From the NCBI RefSeq assembly GCF_000380185.1, contig NZ_KB904750.1, positions 41,542 to 105,541 on the forward strand: DNA of 64,000 bases, in the 5' to 3' direction. The notes under the pieces were generated by a model that ran no database searches, was not told the origin of the DNA, and saw only the letters and a list, made by a program, of their open reading frames with translations. Both the position numbers and the translations under genes were made by a program. Numbering within the stretch: position 1 is the first letter of the stretch; every line of letters begins with the position of its first letter. Shown piece after piece: positions 45,924-55,961 of this stretch. This DNA is from Thiofilum flexile DSM 14609. GTDB lineage: Bacteria; Pseudomonadota; Gammaproteobacteria; Thiotrichales; Thiotrichaceae.

Positions 45924-45936
45924 ATAGGACTACACG

Positions 45937-46044
45937 ATGCACTACTTATTAGTTAATTTGTGGCCTTGGCTACTGCTAGCCTTCATATTCGGCCTTATTT
46001 TAGGCTGGTTCTTCCCTCGTAAACGGCGTGGAGAGCGTTCATGA
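45937..46044 (+). CDS. 35-residue single-span membrane protein
   Basis: A small ORF: MHYLLVNLWPWLLLAFIFG, then LILGWFFPRKRRGERS. One membrane helix with a GxxxGW-type face and a strongly basic C-terminus (cytosolic by the positive-inside rule). AGGA eight bases upstream supports translation. It starts 13 bp after the OmpA stop, and its TGA overlaps the ATG of the next gene (ATGA), so it is translationally coupled in the middle of the operon. The helix resembles the N-terminal helix of the 1249-residue protein in layout. Function unknown. Confidence 0.75.
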   Translation: MHYLLVNLWPWLLLAFIFGLILGWFFPRKRRGERS

Positions 46045-49000
46045 ACTTTAACTTCTTTCATCTTGAGTCCTTAGCTCTGTTATTAGCTGCTCTATTACTG
46101 GGTTATTTAATTGGTCGCTGGTTAGTCAGTCTCTTTTGCCGTAGCAAAAAAATAGTGACTATTGAGGATACGACCTCCACCACCAACCCCTATAACCTGA
46201 GTAATACCTCATCGACTATTAAAGCGAATGCAGCAGCGGATGCAGAAAAAACTCGTTTATCTACGGTCAGCAATGCTCGTGTGGTCACTAATGATCAACG
46301 CACGCCCTCACCTGCTAGCCGTGGGATTACAACCGATGCAGTTAAACTCAATACAGACCTGAAACCTGAGCTAAATATTGATGCACCTAAGGTAGCGGTT
46401 AATACCTTTACTAGTGAACTTGAATTACCTAAGACAGAGGTAAGACAACCCAAACTAAGCACTGATGCTTTATCTAAAGTAGCTTTGGCTACAGGTGGTG
46501 CAGCGGTCGTCGGTATTGGTAGTAAATTACTAGCGGATAAAGAAACGCCTGCTACTAATATTAATCTGGATATTAAAGCACCTAAGATTGAGGCTCCTGC
46601 TGTACCTGAGCTGGCGCTAGATATGCCAGAGGTGGGGGTTAATGTACCGGATCTTTCATTAAATAAGCCCAAGGTTGAGGTAGAACTTCCCAATTTAACT
46701 GGGCATAAAATTGATTTAGAGGTCAATACGCCTGATATGGGCGGCAGTGATATTCAACTACCGGATGTTAATTTTGAGGCACCTAGCCTTAAGGTAGATG
46801 TAGCACCGGCTGATATCACAACACCTGCAATACCCAATGTCACTCGTGGGGCGGTAGGTATTAGCGCACCCAGTATGGATACACCAGATTGGTTAGTGCA
46901 ATCCCCTGTGGTTGAGGAGACTGTTGCCATTACCGAAGCAGCTATACCTGCTTGGGCACATACTCCTGCAAAAGAAACGCCTGATGGTGTTCCGTATTGG
47001 GCACATTTCAAAGCCAAAGATACCCCAGATGGCATCCCCTATTGGGCACATTTTACGGCTAAGGACACTCCTGATGGCATTCCCTATTGGGCACACTTCA
47101 CAGCCAAAGAGACTCCTGATGGCATCCCCTATTGGGCACACTTCAAAGCGAAAGAACTATCTACTGAACTAGATGCATCTCCCCTTACTCACAAAGTCAT
47201 TGAGGCGAAAGATACATTAGTTGAGAAAACCACTGACCTAGCCGATGCCACTGGCGCTAAACTGGCGGATGCTACACACACTCTCGCAGATGCCGGTCAT
47301 ACCCTCGCAGATAAGGCTAAACACTTAGTTGATGTTGCAAAGGATAAGCTGGTCGATGCGAAAGAGGCTGTAGTTGATAGCACTGACGCTACTGTAGGTA
47401 AGGTTGAGGATGCTTCTGGCTCACTTAAAGCGGGTTTAGCTTCAGCCGGTGCAGTCACTATCGGACTCGGGTCTGCCCTTGTTCACAAAGTGGTTGATGC
47501 TAAAGATGCCGTAGTAGAAAAAACCGCTGATCTAGCTGATGCAACGGGTGATAAATTGGCAGAGGCCAAGGATGCTACTGTTAAATTAGCCGTAGATACT
47601 AAACATACTGTTGCAGATGCGGGTCACACCCTCGCAGATAAAGCTAAACATCTAGCTGACTCGGCGGAAGGTAAACTTATTGGTGCGAAAGATGCGGTAA
47701 TTGATACCACAGATGCAGTCATTGACACTACAGGCATGACCGTAGATAAGGTTGAGGATAGTTCTGGTTCACTCCTCGGCTCACTCAAAACTGGCTTAGC
47801 CTCTGCTGGAGCCGCTACGCTTGGACTGGGTTCTACTCTCGCTCACAAAGTGGTTGAAGCTAAAGACGCGGTAGTGGACAAAACCGCTGACTTAGCCGAT
47901 GCCACAGGTGATAAGCTTGCCGATGCTAAACATACCCTCGAAGATAAGGCTAAACACTTAGCCGATGCGACTAGTGATAAATTGGCAGATGCGAAGAATG
48001 CGGCCGCTAAATTAGCGGAAGAGACTAAACATACTTTTGCAGATGCGGGGCATACCCTAGCAGATAAAGCTAAGCATTTAGCTGACTCGGCTAAGGATAA
48101 ACTGGTTGATGCGAAAGATGCAGTAGCAGATAGTACTGACGCCGCCGTGGCTAAAGTTGAGGACTCTTCCGGCTCAATCAAAGCGGGTTTAGCTTCTGCT
48201 GGAGCGGCTACTCTTGGATTAGGCTCAACTCTCGCTCATAAAGTGGTTGAAGCTAAAGATGCCGTAGTAGAAAAAACGGCTGATCTAGCTGATGCGACAG
48301 GTGATAAGCTTGCCGACGCTAAACACACCCTCGCTGATGCCGGTCACACTATCGTAGATAAAGCTAAACATCTAGCTGACTCGGCGGAAGGTAAACTGGT
48401 TGGCGCGAAAGATGTGGTAATTGATACCACAGATGCAGTCATTGACACTACAGGCATGACCGTAGATAAGGTTGAGGACAGTTCTGGTTCACTCCTTGGC
48501 TCACTCAAAACTGGCTTAGCTTCTGCTGGAGCCGCTACTCTTGGACTGGGCTCTACTCTTGCTCACAAAGTGGTTGAAGCTAAAGATGCAGTAGTAGAAA
48601 AAACTGCTGACTTAGCCGATGCAACAGGTGATAAGCTTGCCGACGCTAAACACACTCTCACTGATGCGGGTCACACTATCGTAGATAAAGCTAAACACTT
48701 AGCTGAAACTACGGGTGATAAATTAGTGGAGGCTAAGGACGCGACGGTTGAATTAACGGCTGATACCCAACATACCCTTACAGATGCAGGTCATACTCTC
48801 GCGGATAAAGCTAAACATTTAGCCGATGCTAGCGGTGATAAACTTGCGAATGTAGGCCACACTATTGCAGATAAAGCTAAACATTTAGCTGAAACGGCTG
48901 GTGATAAACTCGCGGCTGCTAAAGAGGCGGTAGTTGATAGCACTGATGCGGCTGTTGCTAAGGTTGAGGACTCTTCTGGCTCACTCAAAGCGGGTTTAAC

Positions 49001-49790
49001 CTCTGCGGGTGCGGTTACGCTGGGATTAGGCTCTACTCTCGCTCACAAAGTGGTTGAGGCTAAAGACACGGTTGCAGAGAAAGCGGCTGACTTAGCCAAC
49101 AAAACAGGCGATAAACTTGTAGATGCTAAAGAAGCGGCGGTTGATGCAGGCAAAATTGTAGCTGATAAAGCCAAAAATCTAGCACATGAGGTAGACAGAA
49201 AAGTAGCTGATGCTAACGATACTCCGATTGAAATTGAAGTAGCGAAGGCAAAAGATACTACTGATGAGCTAGTCATGCTGACTACAACGGCTATAGTGGA
49301 TAAAGCTGGCAATGTGGTTGAAGTAGTTGATGAAAAAGTAACAGCTCTTCATAGCTCTAGTACTCCTTCTGTGGATACGAAGACTGCTACTACCGAAATC
49401 TCAGGACAAGATAAAAAAATCTTTAGTCCTGATCTACCGAGTTTCCACATCAATCCTAACCATGTACAGCCAACTAAGGCACCTGTTACACCTAATGAAA
49501 TGCCTACAGTCAGTGTACATCTCTCCTCCAATCCTAATAAAACGACTGAAACGCCCAATGATTTAGTCGCTAAGGGTGAGGAGCTATTAGGTAAGGCAAA
49601 AACAGCGCTGCATGATTTTGCCGATAAAAACCCTGACTTAGTCAAAAAAGCCGAGCATTTAAGCGAACAAGGCTTTAAGCAAGGCATGAGTTTCTTAGAT
49701 AAGGCACGGGGTTTGGCTCAAAAGGCGGTTCATAAGATCGAGGAAGGTATGCAACGCCTCGATGATAAAGACTCTAACGGTAAGAAATAA
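46041..49790 (+). CDS. 1249-residue membrane-anchored Ala/Lys/Asp repeat protein
   Basis: An N-terminal membrane helix (residues 7-31, LESLALLLAALLLGYLIGRW) is followed by a variable region with beta-like DxxLPxVxVxxP units (about 110-290), then five WAH-containing units of 15 residues (PDGIPYWAHF) at about 305-372. From about 375 to 1070 come long helical repeats: five copies of KVEDSSGS, each leading into GLASAGAATLGLGS and LAHKVVEAKDAVVEKTADLAD, plus DKAKHLAD units, resembling LEA-like or apolipoprotein-like amphipathic helices. Two blocks are near-identical at DNA level 720 bp apart (47701 and 48421). Few cysteines. Probably a long periplasmic or cytosolic fibre; no family recognised as a whole. 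Confidence 0.8.
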   Translation: MNFNFFHLESLALLLAALLLGYLIGRWLVSLFCRSKKIVTIEDTTSTTNPYNLSNTSSTIKANAAADAEKTRLSTVSNARVVTNDQRTPSPASRGITTDAVKLNTDLKPELNIDAPKVAVNTFTSELELPKTEVRQPKLSTDALSKVALATGGAAVVGIGSKLLADKETPATNINLDIKAPKIEAPAVPELALDMPEVGVNVPDLSLNKPKVEVELPNLTGHKIDLEVNTPDMGGSDIQLPDVNFEAPSLKVDVAPADITTPAIPNVTRGAVGISAPSMDTPDWLVQSPVVEETVAITEAAIPAWAHTPAKETPDGVPYWAHFKAKDTPDGIPYWAHFTAKDTPDGIPYWAHFTAKETPDGIPYWAHFKAKELSTELDASPLTHKVIEAKDTLVEKTTDLADATGAKLADATHTLADAGHTLADKAKHLVDVAKDKLVDAKEAVVDSTDATVGKVEDASGSLKAGLASAGAVTIGLGSALVHKVVDAKDAVVEKTADLADATGDKLAEAKDATVKLAVDTKHTVADAGHTLADKAKHLADSAEGKLIGAKDAVIDTTDAVIDTTGMTVDKVEDSSGSLLGSLKTGLASAGAATLGLGSTLAHKVVEAKDAVVDKTADLADATGDKLADAKHTLEDKAKHLADATSDKLADAKNAAAKLAEETKHTFADAGHTLADKAKHLADSAKDKLVDAKDAVADSTDAAVAKVEDSSGSIKAGLASAGAATLGLGSTLAHKVVEAKDAVVEKTADLADATGDKLADAKHTLADAGHTIVDKAKHLADSAEGKLVGAKDVVIDTTDAVIDTTGMTVDKVEDSSGSLLGSLKTGLASAGAATLGLGSTLAHKVVEAKDAVVEKTADLADATGDKLADAKHTLTDAGHTIVDKAKHLAETTGDKLVEAKDATVELTADTQHTLTDAGHTLADKAKHLADASGDKLANVGHTIADKAKHLAETAGDKLAAAKEAVVDSTDAAVAKVEDSSGSLKAGLTSAGAVTLGLGSTLAHKVVEAKDTVAEKAADLANKTGDKLVDAKEAAVDAGKIVADKAKNLAHEVDRKVADANDTPIEIEVAKAKDTTDELVMLTTTAIVDKAGNVVEVVDEKVTALHSSSTPSVDTKTATTEISGQDKKIFSPDLPSFHINPNHVQPTKAPVTPNEMPTVSVHLSSNPNKTTETPNDLVAKGEELLGKAKTALHDFADKNPDLVKKAEHLSEQGFKQGMSFLDKARGLAQKAVHKIEEGMQRLDDKDSNGKK
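46949..47160 (+). repeat. PYWAHF tandem repeats within the 1249-residue protein gene
   Basis: Five consecutive 45-bp units (one diverged) encode a 15-residue motif of the form AK-(E/D)-TPDG-(V/I)-PYWAHF-(K/T). The Trp and His are invariant, including the first unit (AWAHTP). Direct tandem array, in frame. Confidence 0.85.
47170..49220 (+). repeat. long in-frame repeats of the 1249-residue protein gene
   Basis: About six diverged copies of an HKVVEAKD-KTADLADATGDKL unit and five copies of a KVEDSSGS-GLASAGA unit. The segments at 47701 and 48421 are nearly identical over about 170 bp with an offset of exactly 720 bp, showing recent internal duplication. Confidence 0.85.
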
Positions 49791-49814
49791 CTCGTTAAAT
49801 AGCTTTATCTAGGT

Positions 49815-49846
49815 AAAGGGAGTTAATTTAATTATTAACTCCCTTT
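49815..49846 (+). terminator. intrinsic terminator of the OmpA operon
   Basis: AAAGGGAGTTAAT (49815-49827) pairs perfectly with ATTAACTCCCTTT (49834-49846), followed by ATTTATAG. Strong bidirectional-type hairpin 24 bp after the stop. Confidence 0.9.
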
Positions 49847-50109
49847 ATTTATAGTGGCCTGAAAAAAGCCGTATTACTAAATCGCAATTACATTATAAAT
49901 CAAATTATTAGCCTCATTTTATTCAAGCATAAAACCTTTTACAATGACTCTTAAACCCTATACAGACTTGTCTATATCATGCTATTTTAACTGTACTTGC
50001 GCCCTATTTTCGTATGAACTATTCATAAATAACTTAGTCATTAATTAGACTATGGAATGAAAAACTCTGCTTTCCGACTTGCTTAGCGAATTCTGGGAGG
50101 AATGCCCAC

Positions 50110-53100
50110 ATGAATACTAGAATAATTTCTCGATTTTGGTTGCATCGACTGCTCTTGCTACTAGCCTTAACTAGTCTAGTGGTGGGTTGTCAGGATGACA
50201 CTAAAACCTCTAATGCGACCTCTACTACGAATGAAGTGATTGCGAATGTTGCAACTGCTGCCTCTAGTAGCTCAACTCCCGCCAATGCCTCTGGCCTTAA
50301 GCCTTGGGCGGAATGGGTCAAAACCTATCCACAAGGTATTTTGAGCCGTACTACACCGATTTTAATCACCTTCCGCCAGCCTATTATCGCTGAAGATCAA
50401 GTGGGTAAAACCGCTGATACCTATCTCAGTCTTAGTCCTACCGTTGCAGGTAAAGCGACCTTTGATACCACAAGTAGCATTACCTTTACCCCTGATAAAG
50501 CATTAAATTCCGCTCAAATCTATACCGTTGCTTTAAAACCAGCGGGCTTATTGAATATTCCTGCGGAGCTTGCTCCGATGGAAATGAGTTTCAAAACACC
50601 AGCATTAGAGTTAGATGTGCAAACCGATGGCTTAGTACCTAGCACCCAATTTCAAAATCAAATGCAACTCAATGGCACGGTTTATACCTCAGACTACGCG
50701 GAAGATTTAACGGTTGAAAAAATATTACAAGCCACCGTACAAAATAAAACATTACCTATTAGCTGGGAACATAATGGCGCAGCTACTGAACATCGTTTTA
50801 CAGTTAATGCGATTCCACGCGAAACCTTTGCTACTGAATTAGCACTGGCTTGGGATGGAGCAGGACTTAATGCGACTGGGACTCAGGCGAAAGGACAAAA
50901 AACCGTTGCTATTCCTAGCCAGAAAACTTTCAATATTACCCGCATTCAAACCGAAACGGATAATAGCAAGCCCTATATTAGCGTCACCTTTTCCGACTTA
51001 TTAAATCCAAGCCAAGATTTAACCGGATTAGTACAGCTCGATAGTGATAAAATCCGCACCCAAATTATTGGTAATCGTATTTCAGTCTATCCTAGTGATG
51101 ATATAGAACCCGGTGAGCATAAACTGATTATTAACTCCGGTATTCAAGCCGCGAATGCCAGTTTAGGTAAACTACCCGCGACTCTCGTAGAAACGATTCG
51201 TTTAGAACCCCCTAAACCCATGGTACGCTTTGTTGGTAAAGGCAGTATTTTACCGGATAATCAAACCCTAGAAATTCCTATTGAAGTACAAGCGGCTAAT
51301 GCCGTACAAGTTACTGCCTTTGAAATTTACCCCGATAATGTCCCCCAATTCTTACAAGTCAATGATATCCATGGTAACGATAATACGGGCAGAGTAGGAC
51401 GCTATTTATGGCGCAAAACCATTCCTGTGCAAATGGCTAACCCTAATCAATGGAATCGTTTTACCTTAGATGCGACTCAATTACTTAAAACGAAACCCGG
51501 TACTTTATATCGTTTAGAATTATCCATTGACCGCCGTCATTCCACTTTTCAATGCCCACCTAGCACAGCAGCGCCGACCAAAACCGATGCGCCTTTGAAA
51601 AATTATGAGGATGATGGTGAGCGTGCGGCTAGTGGTTGGGATGGTATTGCAGATTACTATGCCAATGCTAGTGGCGAACAAGAATACGATTGGGATCAGC
51701 GTAATAATCCTTGCAATGATAGTTATTACTATTACAACGATGAGAAGACTAAAAGTGGGCAAAATTTTCTGGCTAGCAATTTAGGGTTAATGGCTAAACA
51801 AGAAGATAATGGCTTAATCCATGTGATTGTAACCGATCTGCGTACTGCGAATCCGGCAGCAGGTGTAGAACTCACTATTCATAATTACCAAGGGCGTAGT
51901 TTAGGTACTGCCACGACGGATGATAAAGGCTTTGCCACCATTCAAACGCCAAGTACACCTTTTTTACTGGTTGCTAAACAAGGCACTGATACCGGCTATC
52001 TCAAACTCAATGCTAATAGCGCCCTCTCTATTAGTCAATTTGATGTCGGTGGCGAAAAGCTGCAAAAAGGCTTGAAAGGCGTGCTCTTTGGTGAGCGCGG
52101 TGTTTGGCGTCCGGGCGATAATATTTATATGACCTTTGCGCTGCAAGACCGCGCAAAAACCTTACCCAGCAATCACCCGGTAACTGTGCAACTGATTGAC
52201 CCTATGGGTAAAGTCAAACAGGTGCAAACCAATAGAACCCCTACTGGCCCCTTCTATACTTTTACCCTACAGACGGATGAGTCTGATCCTACGGGTAATT
52301 GGTTAGTCAAAGCTAATTTAGGCGCGAGCACCTTTGATAAGAGCATTAAAGTCGAAACCATACGCCCGAATCGCCTCAAAATTGACTTAAGCTATGGCAC
52401 CGATATGCTCTATGGCTATAAGCCGCTACCGGATGCTAAGCTCTTTGCCCAATGGTTACATGGAGGCAAAGCAAGTAATCTAAAGGCTGATGTGAGTGTA
52501 CGCTTACGGGAAAAGACCACGCAATTTGGGCGTTTTAATGATTATACCTTTGATGATCCTACCCGTAGCTTAGACAGCGAAGATCAGCAGCTAGTCGAGG
52601 GGCGTTTAGATGCGGAGGGCTATTTAACTTTTAATAAGTCTTTCCAACCCAAAGAACCCGCCCCCGGTATGTTAAGTGCTTGGTTTACCAGCCGCGTCCA
52701 TGAAGAAGGCGGTGGTTTTAGTATCACTAAGCAAGACATGGATTATTATCCCTTTGAAAACTATGTCGGTATTAAAGCCCCTAAAGGGGATGCTGAGCGC
52801 GGGATGCTATTAACCGATACCCCACACACCATCGACATTGCCAGTGTGAATGCTGAAGGCAAAGACGTCTCCCTCTCTCAAGTCGAAGTCACGCTATATA
52901 AAATCGAGTGGAAATGGTGGTGGGATAAAACCCCTGAATCCTTAGCGGAATATTCTGACTCTAGCCATAGCAGTAAACTACAGCAAAAAGTGATTAGTAC
53001 CACTAATGGACAAGGTACTTGGAACTTCCAAATTAACTACCCTGATTGGGGACGTTATTTAATTCGTGCCTGTGATCTCACAGGTAAACACTGCACCGGC

Positions 53101-55866
53101 AAGACCCTGTATGTGGATTGGCCGGGTTGGGCAGGTCGTGCGCAGGAAGAAGGCTCTGGTGCGGCTGCCATGTTGCGCTTTGCTAGTGACAAAGATGCTT
53201 ATAAAGTTGGTGAAACCGCTAAAATTCAACTCCCCGAAGCTACTAAAGGGCGGGCACTCCTCACCGTTGAAAATAGCTCGCAAATCCTTGACCAACGCTG
53301 GCTAGAACTCACTGGTGATCGTACTCAAGTCGAGATTCCCATTACTGATAAAATGGCACCCAATGTCTATGTGAGTATTACCCTACTGCAACCGCATCAA
53401 AACAAAGACAATGATCGCCCTATTCGTCTGTATGGCATTATTCCCTTAAAAGTAGAGAATCCTAGCACCCTGCTACAACCAGTAATTACCGCAGCAGAGG
53501 AATGGAAACCGACCACGCCACAAACGTTTACTGTGAGCGAGCAAAACGGCAAAGCTATGACCTATACCCTTGCGGTAGTGGATGAAGGCTTACTGGGACT
53601 CACGCGTTTTGAGACCCCCGATTTGCATAAATCCTTCTATCGTAAAGAAGCTTTGGGGATTAAAACCTGGGATCTATTTGATGATGTGATTGGTGCTTAT
53701 GGTGGTCAATTAGAGCGTATGTTAGCCCTCGGTGGGGGTGATGAGGCTCAAATTGATGATGCGGCTAATAAACCGAAACGCTTCCCTCCAGTGGTGAAAT
53801 TCTTAGGAGCCTTTACCCTAGATGCAGGGCAAACCAAAGAGCATACGGTAGAATTACCGCCTTACTTAGGGGCGGTGCGAGTGATGCTAGTCGCTGCACA
53901 AGATCAAGCCTATGGTAAAGCCGAAAAGCCCATCTTTGTGCGTCAACCGGTGATGTTATTGTCCTCACTCCCGCGTACCCTTAAAACCAATGAAACGGTT
54001 CAAGTACCGCTGACCATCTTTGTGGGCAAACCGGAGGTGAAACAAGTCACCATTGAAGTCAAAGGTAATAACGCCTTTGCTTCTTTCCCAACGCCTACCA
54101 CCACAGTGGACTTTGCTGAGCCGGGTGAAAAGGTTATTTCTGTACCAGTCAAAACGGGTAATATTCCGATGATGGGTAAGCTGCAATTTATTGCCAGCAG
54201 TGGAGCTGAAACCAGTCAGCAAGAGGTTGATATTGCAGTGCAAGCCCCTAATCTACCGAGTATTCGCTCCGTGATGTCCACTATTGATCCACAAAATACG
54301 TGGTCAACTAGCATTACCCCACACGGCTTAGCCGGTACAAATCAAAGCACTTTAGAAGTGTCTGCACTGCCGGGGCTGAATCTGGATCAACATCTGGATT
54401 ATTTAATCAACTATCCGCATGGTTGCTTAGAGCAAACCACCTCTTCTGCTTTCCCACAATTGTATTTACCTAAGCTATTGCAGTTGCCACCTGAACAGCA
54501 GCAAAAAGTCGAACGCCATATTAAACATGCGATTGATAAAATGGGGAGCTATCAAGCGGCGAGTGGTAATTTAATGTATTGGCCGGGTTCCAACGAGGCG
54601 AATGCTTGGGCCAGTATCTATGCGGGTAATTTCCTGATTGAAGCGCAAAAACAAGGCTATGCCGTACCGACAACCTTGCTCTCAAGCTGGTTATTATATC
54701 AGGCCAATCAAGCGCAAGAATGGAGTGCTTCCTCGACGCCTAATGAAGATAGCAGCCATATCCAAGCCTATCGTTTATATGTCTTGGCACTCGGTGGTAA
54801 ACCGCAATTAGGCGCTATGAATCGTTTGCGTGAGTCGGGCAAAGCCAATACGCAAGCGCGGTGGTTATTAGCTGCGGCCTATCAGCAAGTCGGTCAAGCA
54901 GAAGCTGCGACCCAACTCACTCAAGGCTTAAATGCGGCTCAAGCGCCTACGCCGACCCCAGAGCAAACCTTTAGCGGTAAATTGGGCAATTTAGGGATTC
55001 AATTAGAGACCCTATTAGCGCTCAATAAAACGCAAGATGCGGATGCTTTAATTCAGCAAATGGCGATTGAATTAGCGATTGCGGATAATGCCAATACCCA
55101 AGACCTCTCCTGGGCTTTAATGTCCATTGCCCATTATCTAGCGCAATCGGGGCAAAGTATTAAAGCGCAACTAGGCATAGAGGGTGCGGCGGCAATGGCC
55201 TTAACTAGCACCCAATCGATTATCAGCCAACGCCTAGCCACTGCTGATGCGCCTTTCAAAATCGAGCTACGCAATGAGGGCGATCATAAGCTCTATGCCA
55301 CGGTTTATACCAAAGGCATTGCTGCAGCGGGTAATGAAGCGCCTGAAAGCAAGGGGCTAACCTTACAGATGGAGATTGTGAATAGCGCCAAACAAGTGGT
55401 ATGGAGTAGTCAAACTATGAGTGCTACCCCAGTGCAATTAGCTCAAGGTCAGGACTATAACGTCGTGGTACAAGTCACGAATAGTACACCTAAAGCGGTA
55501 AAACGGGTGGCACTGAGCACTCTAGTCCCCTCTGGGGTGGAAATTGGTACACCTGCGGAGGCGGCAAAGGCAGGGCTAAGCTATCAAGAGGTGCGGGATG
55601 ATCGGGTATTGAGTTACTTTGATCTAAAAGCGGATGGCAAGAAAACGGTGACTATACCGATTAATGCCGCCTTTTTAGGTGACTATTATTTCCCAGCGGT
55701 GAGTGCTGAGGTCATGTATGAGCCTAATAAGCGTGGACGTACAGCAGGATTAGCAGTGCAAATTGTGAAAACGGTTACTGCACCTGCTAGTGTACCCACC
55801 CCCGCACCGTCTACTACAACCCCGGCTAGTACTACTACACCAGCGGCTCCAGCAGCGACTAATTAG
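50110..55866 (+). CDS. alpha-2-macroglobulin family lipoprotein (YfhM-like)
   Basis: A 1918-residue bacterial alpha-2-macroglobulin. The signal peptide ends in a lipobox (LVVG-C27), so it is anchored to a periplasmic membrane face. An N-terminal Ig/MG1-type region (WVKTYPQGILSRTTPILITF) is followed by stacked MG domains, the bait region, and the thioester Cys1439-Leu-Glu-Gln in YPHGCLEQTTSS, with an alpha-helical domain and a C-terminal receptor-like domain. It traps proteases that breach the outer membrane. A low-complexity Thr/Pro/Ala tail ends the protein. It is longer than E. coli YfhM (1653) and is next to pbpC as is usual; PBP1C repairs damaged wall. Confidence 0.95.
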   Translation: MNTRIISRFWLHRLLLLLALTSLVVGCQDDTKTSNATSTTNEVIANVATAASSSSTPANASGLKPWAEWVKTYPQGILSRTTPILITFRQPIIAEDQVGKTADTYLSLSPTVAGKATFDTTSSITFTPDKALNSAQIYTVALKPAGLLNIPAELAPMEMSFKTPALELDVQTDGLVPSTQFQNQMQLNGTVYTSDYAEDLTVEKILQATVQNKTLPISWEHNGAATEHRFTVNAIPRETFATELALAWDGAGLNATGTQAKGQKTVAIPSQKTFNITRIQTETDNSKPYISVTFSDLLNPSQDLTGLVQLDSDKIRTQIIGNRISVYPSDDIEPGEHKLIINSGIQAANASLGKLPATLVETIRLEPPKPMVRFVGKGSILPDNQTLEIPIEVQAANAVQVTAFEIYPDNVPQFLQVNDIHGNDNTGRVGRYLWRKTIPVQMANPNQWNRFTLDATQLLKTKPGTLYRLELSIDRRHSTFQCPPSTAAPTKTDAPLKNYEDDGERAASGWDGIADYYANASGEQEYDWDQRNNPCNDSYYYYNDEKTKSGQNFLASNLGLMAKQEDNGLIHVIVTDLRTANPAAGVELTIHNYQGRSLGTATTDDKGFATIQTPSTPFLLVAKQGTDTGYLKLNANSALSISQFDVGGEKLQKGLKGVLFGERGVWRPGDNIYMTFALQDRAKTLPSNHPVTVQLIDPMGKVKQVQTNRTPTGPFYTFTLQTDESDPTGNWLVKANLGASTFDKSIKVETIRPNRLKIDLSYGTDMLYGYKPLPDAKLFAQWLHGGKASNLKADVSVRLREKTTQFGRFNDYTFDDPTRSLDSEDQQLVEGRLDAEGYLTFNKSFQPKEPAPGMLSAWFTSRVHEEGGGFSITKQDMDYYPFENYVGIKAPKGDAERGMLLTDTPHTIDIASVNAEGKDVSLSQVEVTLYKIEWKWWWDKTPESLAEYSDSSHSSKLQQKVISTTNGQGTWNFQINYPDWGRYLIRACDLTGKHCTGKTLYVDWPGWAGRAQEEGSGAAAMLRFASDKDAYKVGETAKIQLPEATKGRALLTVENSSQILDQRWLELTGDRTQVEIPITDKMAPNVYVSITLLQPHQNKDNDRPIRLYGIIPLKVENPSTLLQPVITAAEEWKPTTPQTFTVSEQNGKAMTYTLAVVDEGLLGLTRFETPDLHKSFYRKEALGIKTWDLFDDVIGAYGGQLERMLALGGGDEAQIDDAANKPKRFPPVVKFLGAFTLDAGQTKEHTVELPPYLGAVRVMLVAAQDQAYGKAEKPIFVRQPVMLLSSLPRTLKTNETVQVPLTIFVGKPEVKQVTIEVKGNNAFASFPTPTTTVDFAEPGEKVISVPVKTGNIPMMGKLQFIASSGAETSQQEVDIAVQAPNLPSIRSVMSTIDPQNTWSTSITPHGLAGTNQSTLEVSALPGLNLDQHLDYLINYPHGCLEQTTSSAFPQLYLPKLLQLPPEQQQKVERHIKHAIDKMGSYQAASGNLMYWPGSNEANAWASIYAGNFLIEAQKQGYAVPTTLLSSWLLYQANQAQEWSASSTPNEDSSHIQAYRLYVLALGGKPQLGAMNRLRESGKANTQARWLLAAAYQQVGQAEAATQLTQGLNAAQAPTPTPEQTFSGKLGNLGIQLETLLALNKTQDADALIQQMAIELAIADNANTQDLSWALMSIAHYLAQSGQSIKAQLGIEGAAAMALTSTQSIISQRLATADAPFKIELRNEGDHKLYATVYTKGIAAAGNEAPESKGLTLQMEIVNSAKQVVWSSQTMSATPVQLAQGQDYNVVVQVTNSTPKAVKRVALSTLVPSGVEIGTPAEAAKAGLSYQEVRDDRVLSYFDLKADGKKTVTIPINAAFLGDYYFPAVSAEVMYEPNKRGRTAGLAVQIVKTVTAPASVPTPAPSTTTPASTTTPAAPAATN

Positions 55867-55907
55867 GCGCAAGGAGGCTTAACAGAAAGTAGACTGGCTT
55901 GTTAATA

Positions 55908-55940
55908 AAGTGCTCGTGCTGTTTTAGGCACGAGCCACTT
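55908..55940 (+). promoter_or_regulatory. hairpin between the macroglobulin and pbpC genes
   Basis: AAGTGCTCGTGC (55908-55919) pairs with GCACGAGCCACTT (55928-55940) with a single bulge. No U-tract follows. It lies just before the pbpC start and might limit read-through or protect the upstream mRNA; role uncertain. Confidence 0.5.
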
Positions 55941-55961
55941 TCTGCCCTATTGCAAATCATC

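Noticed and set aside
46295..49687. Several long minus-strand open frames
   Set aside because: They lie antisense to the repeat protein and arise from its skewed Ala/Lys/Asp codons; they have no family features or ribosome-binding sites.
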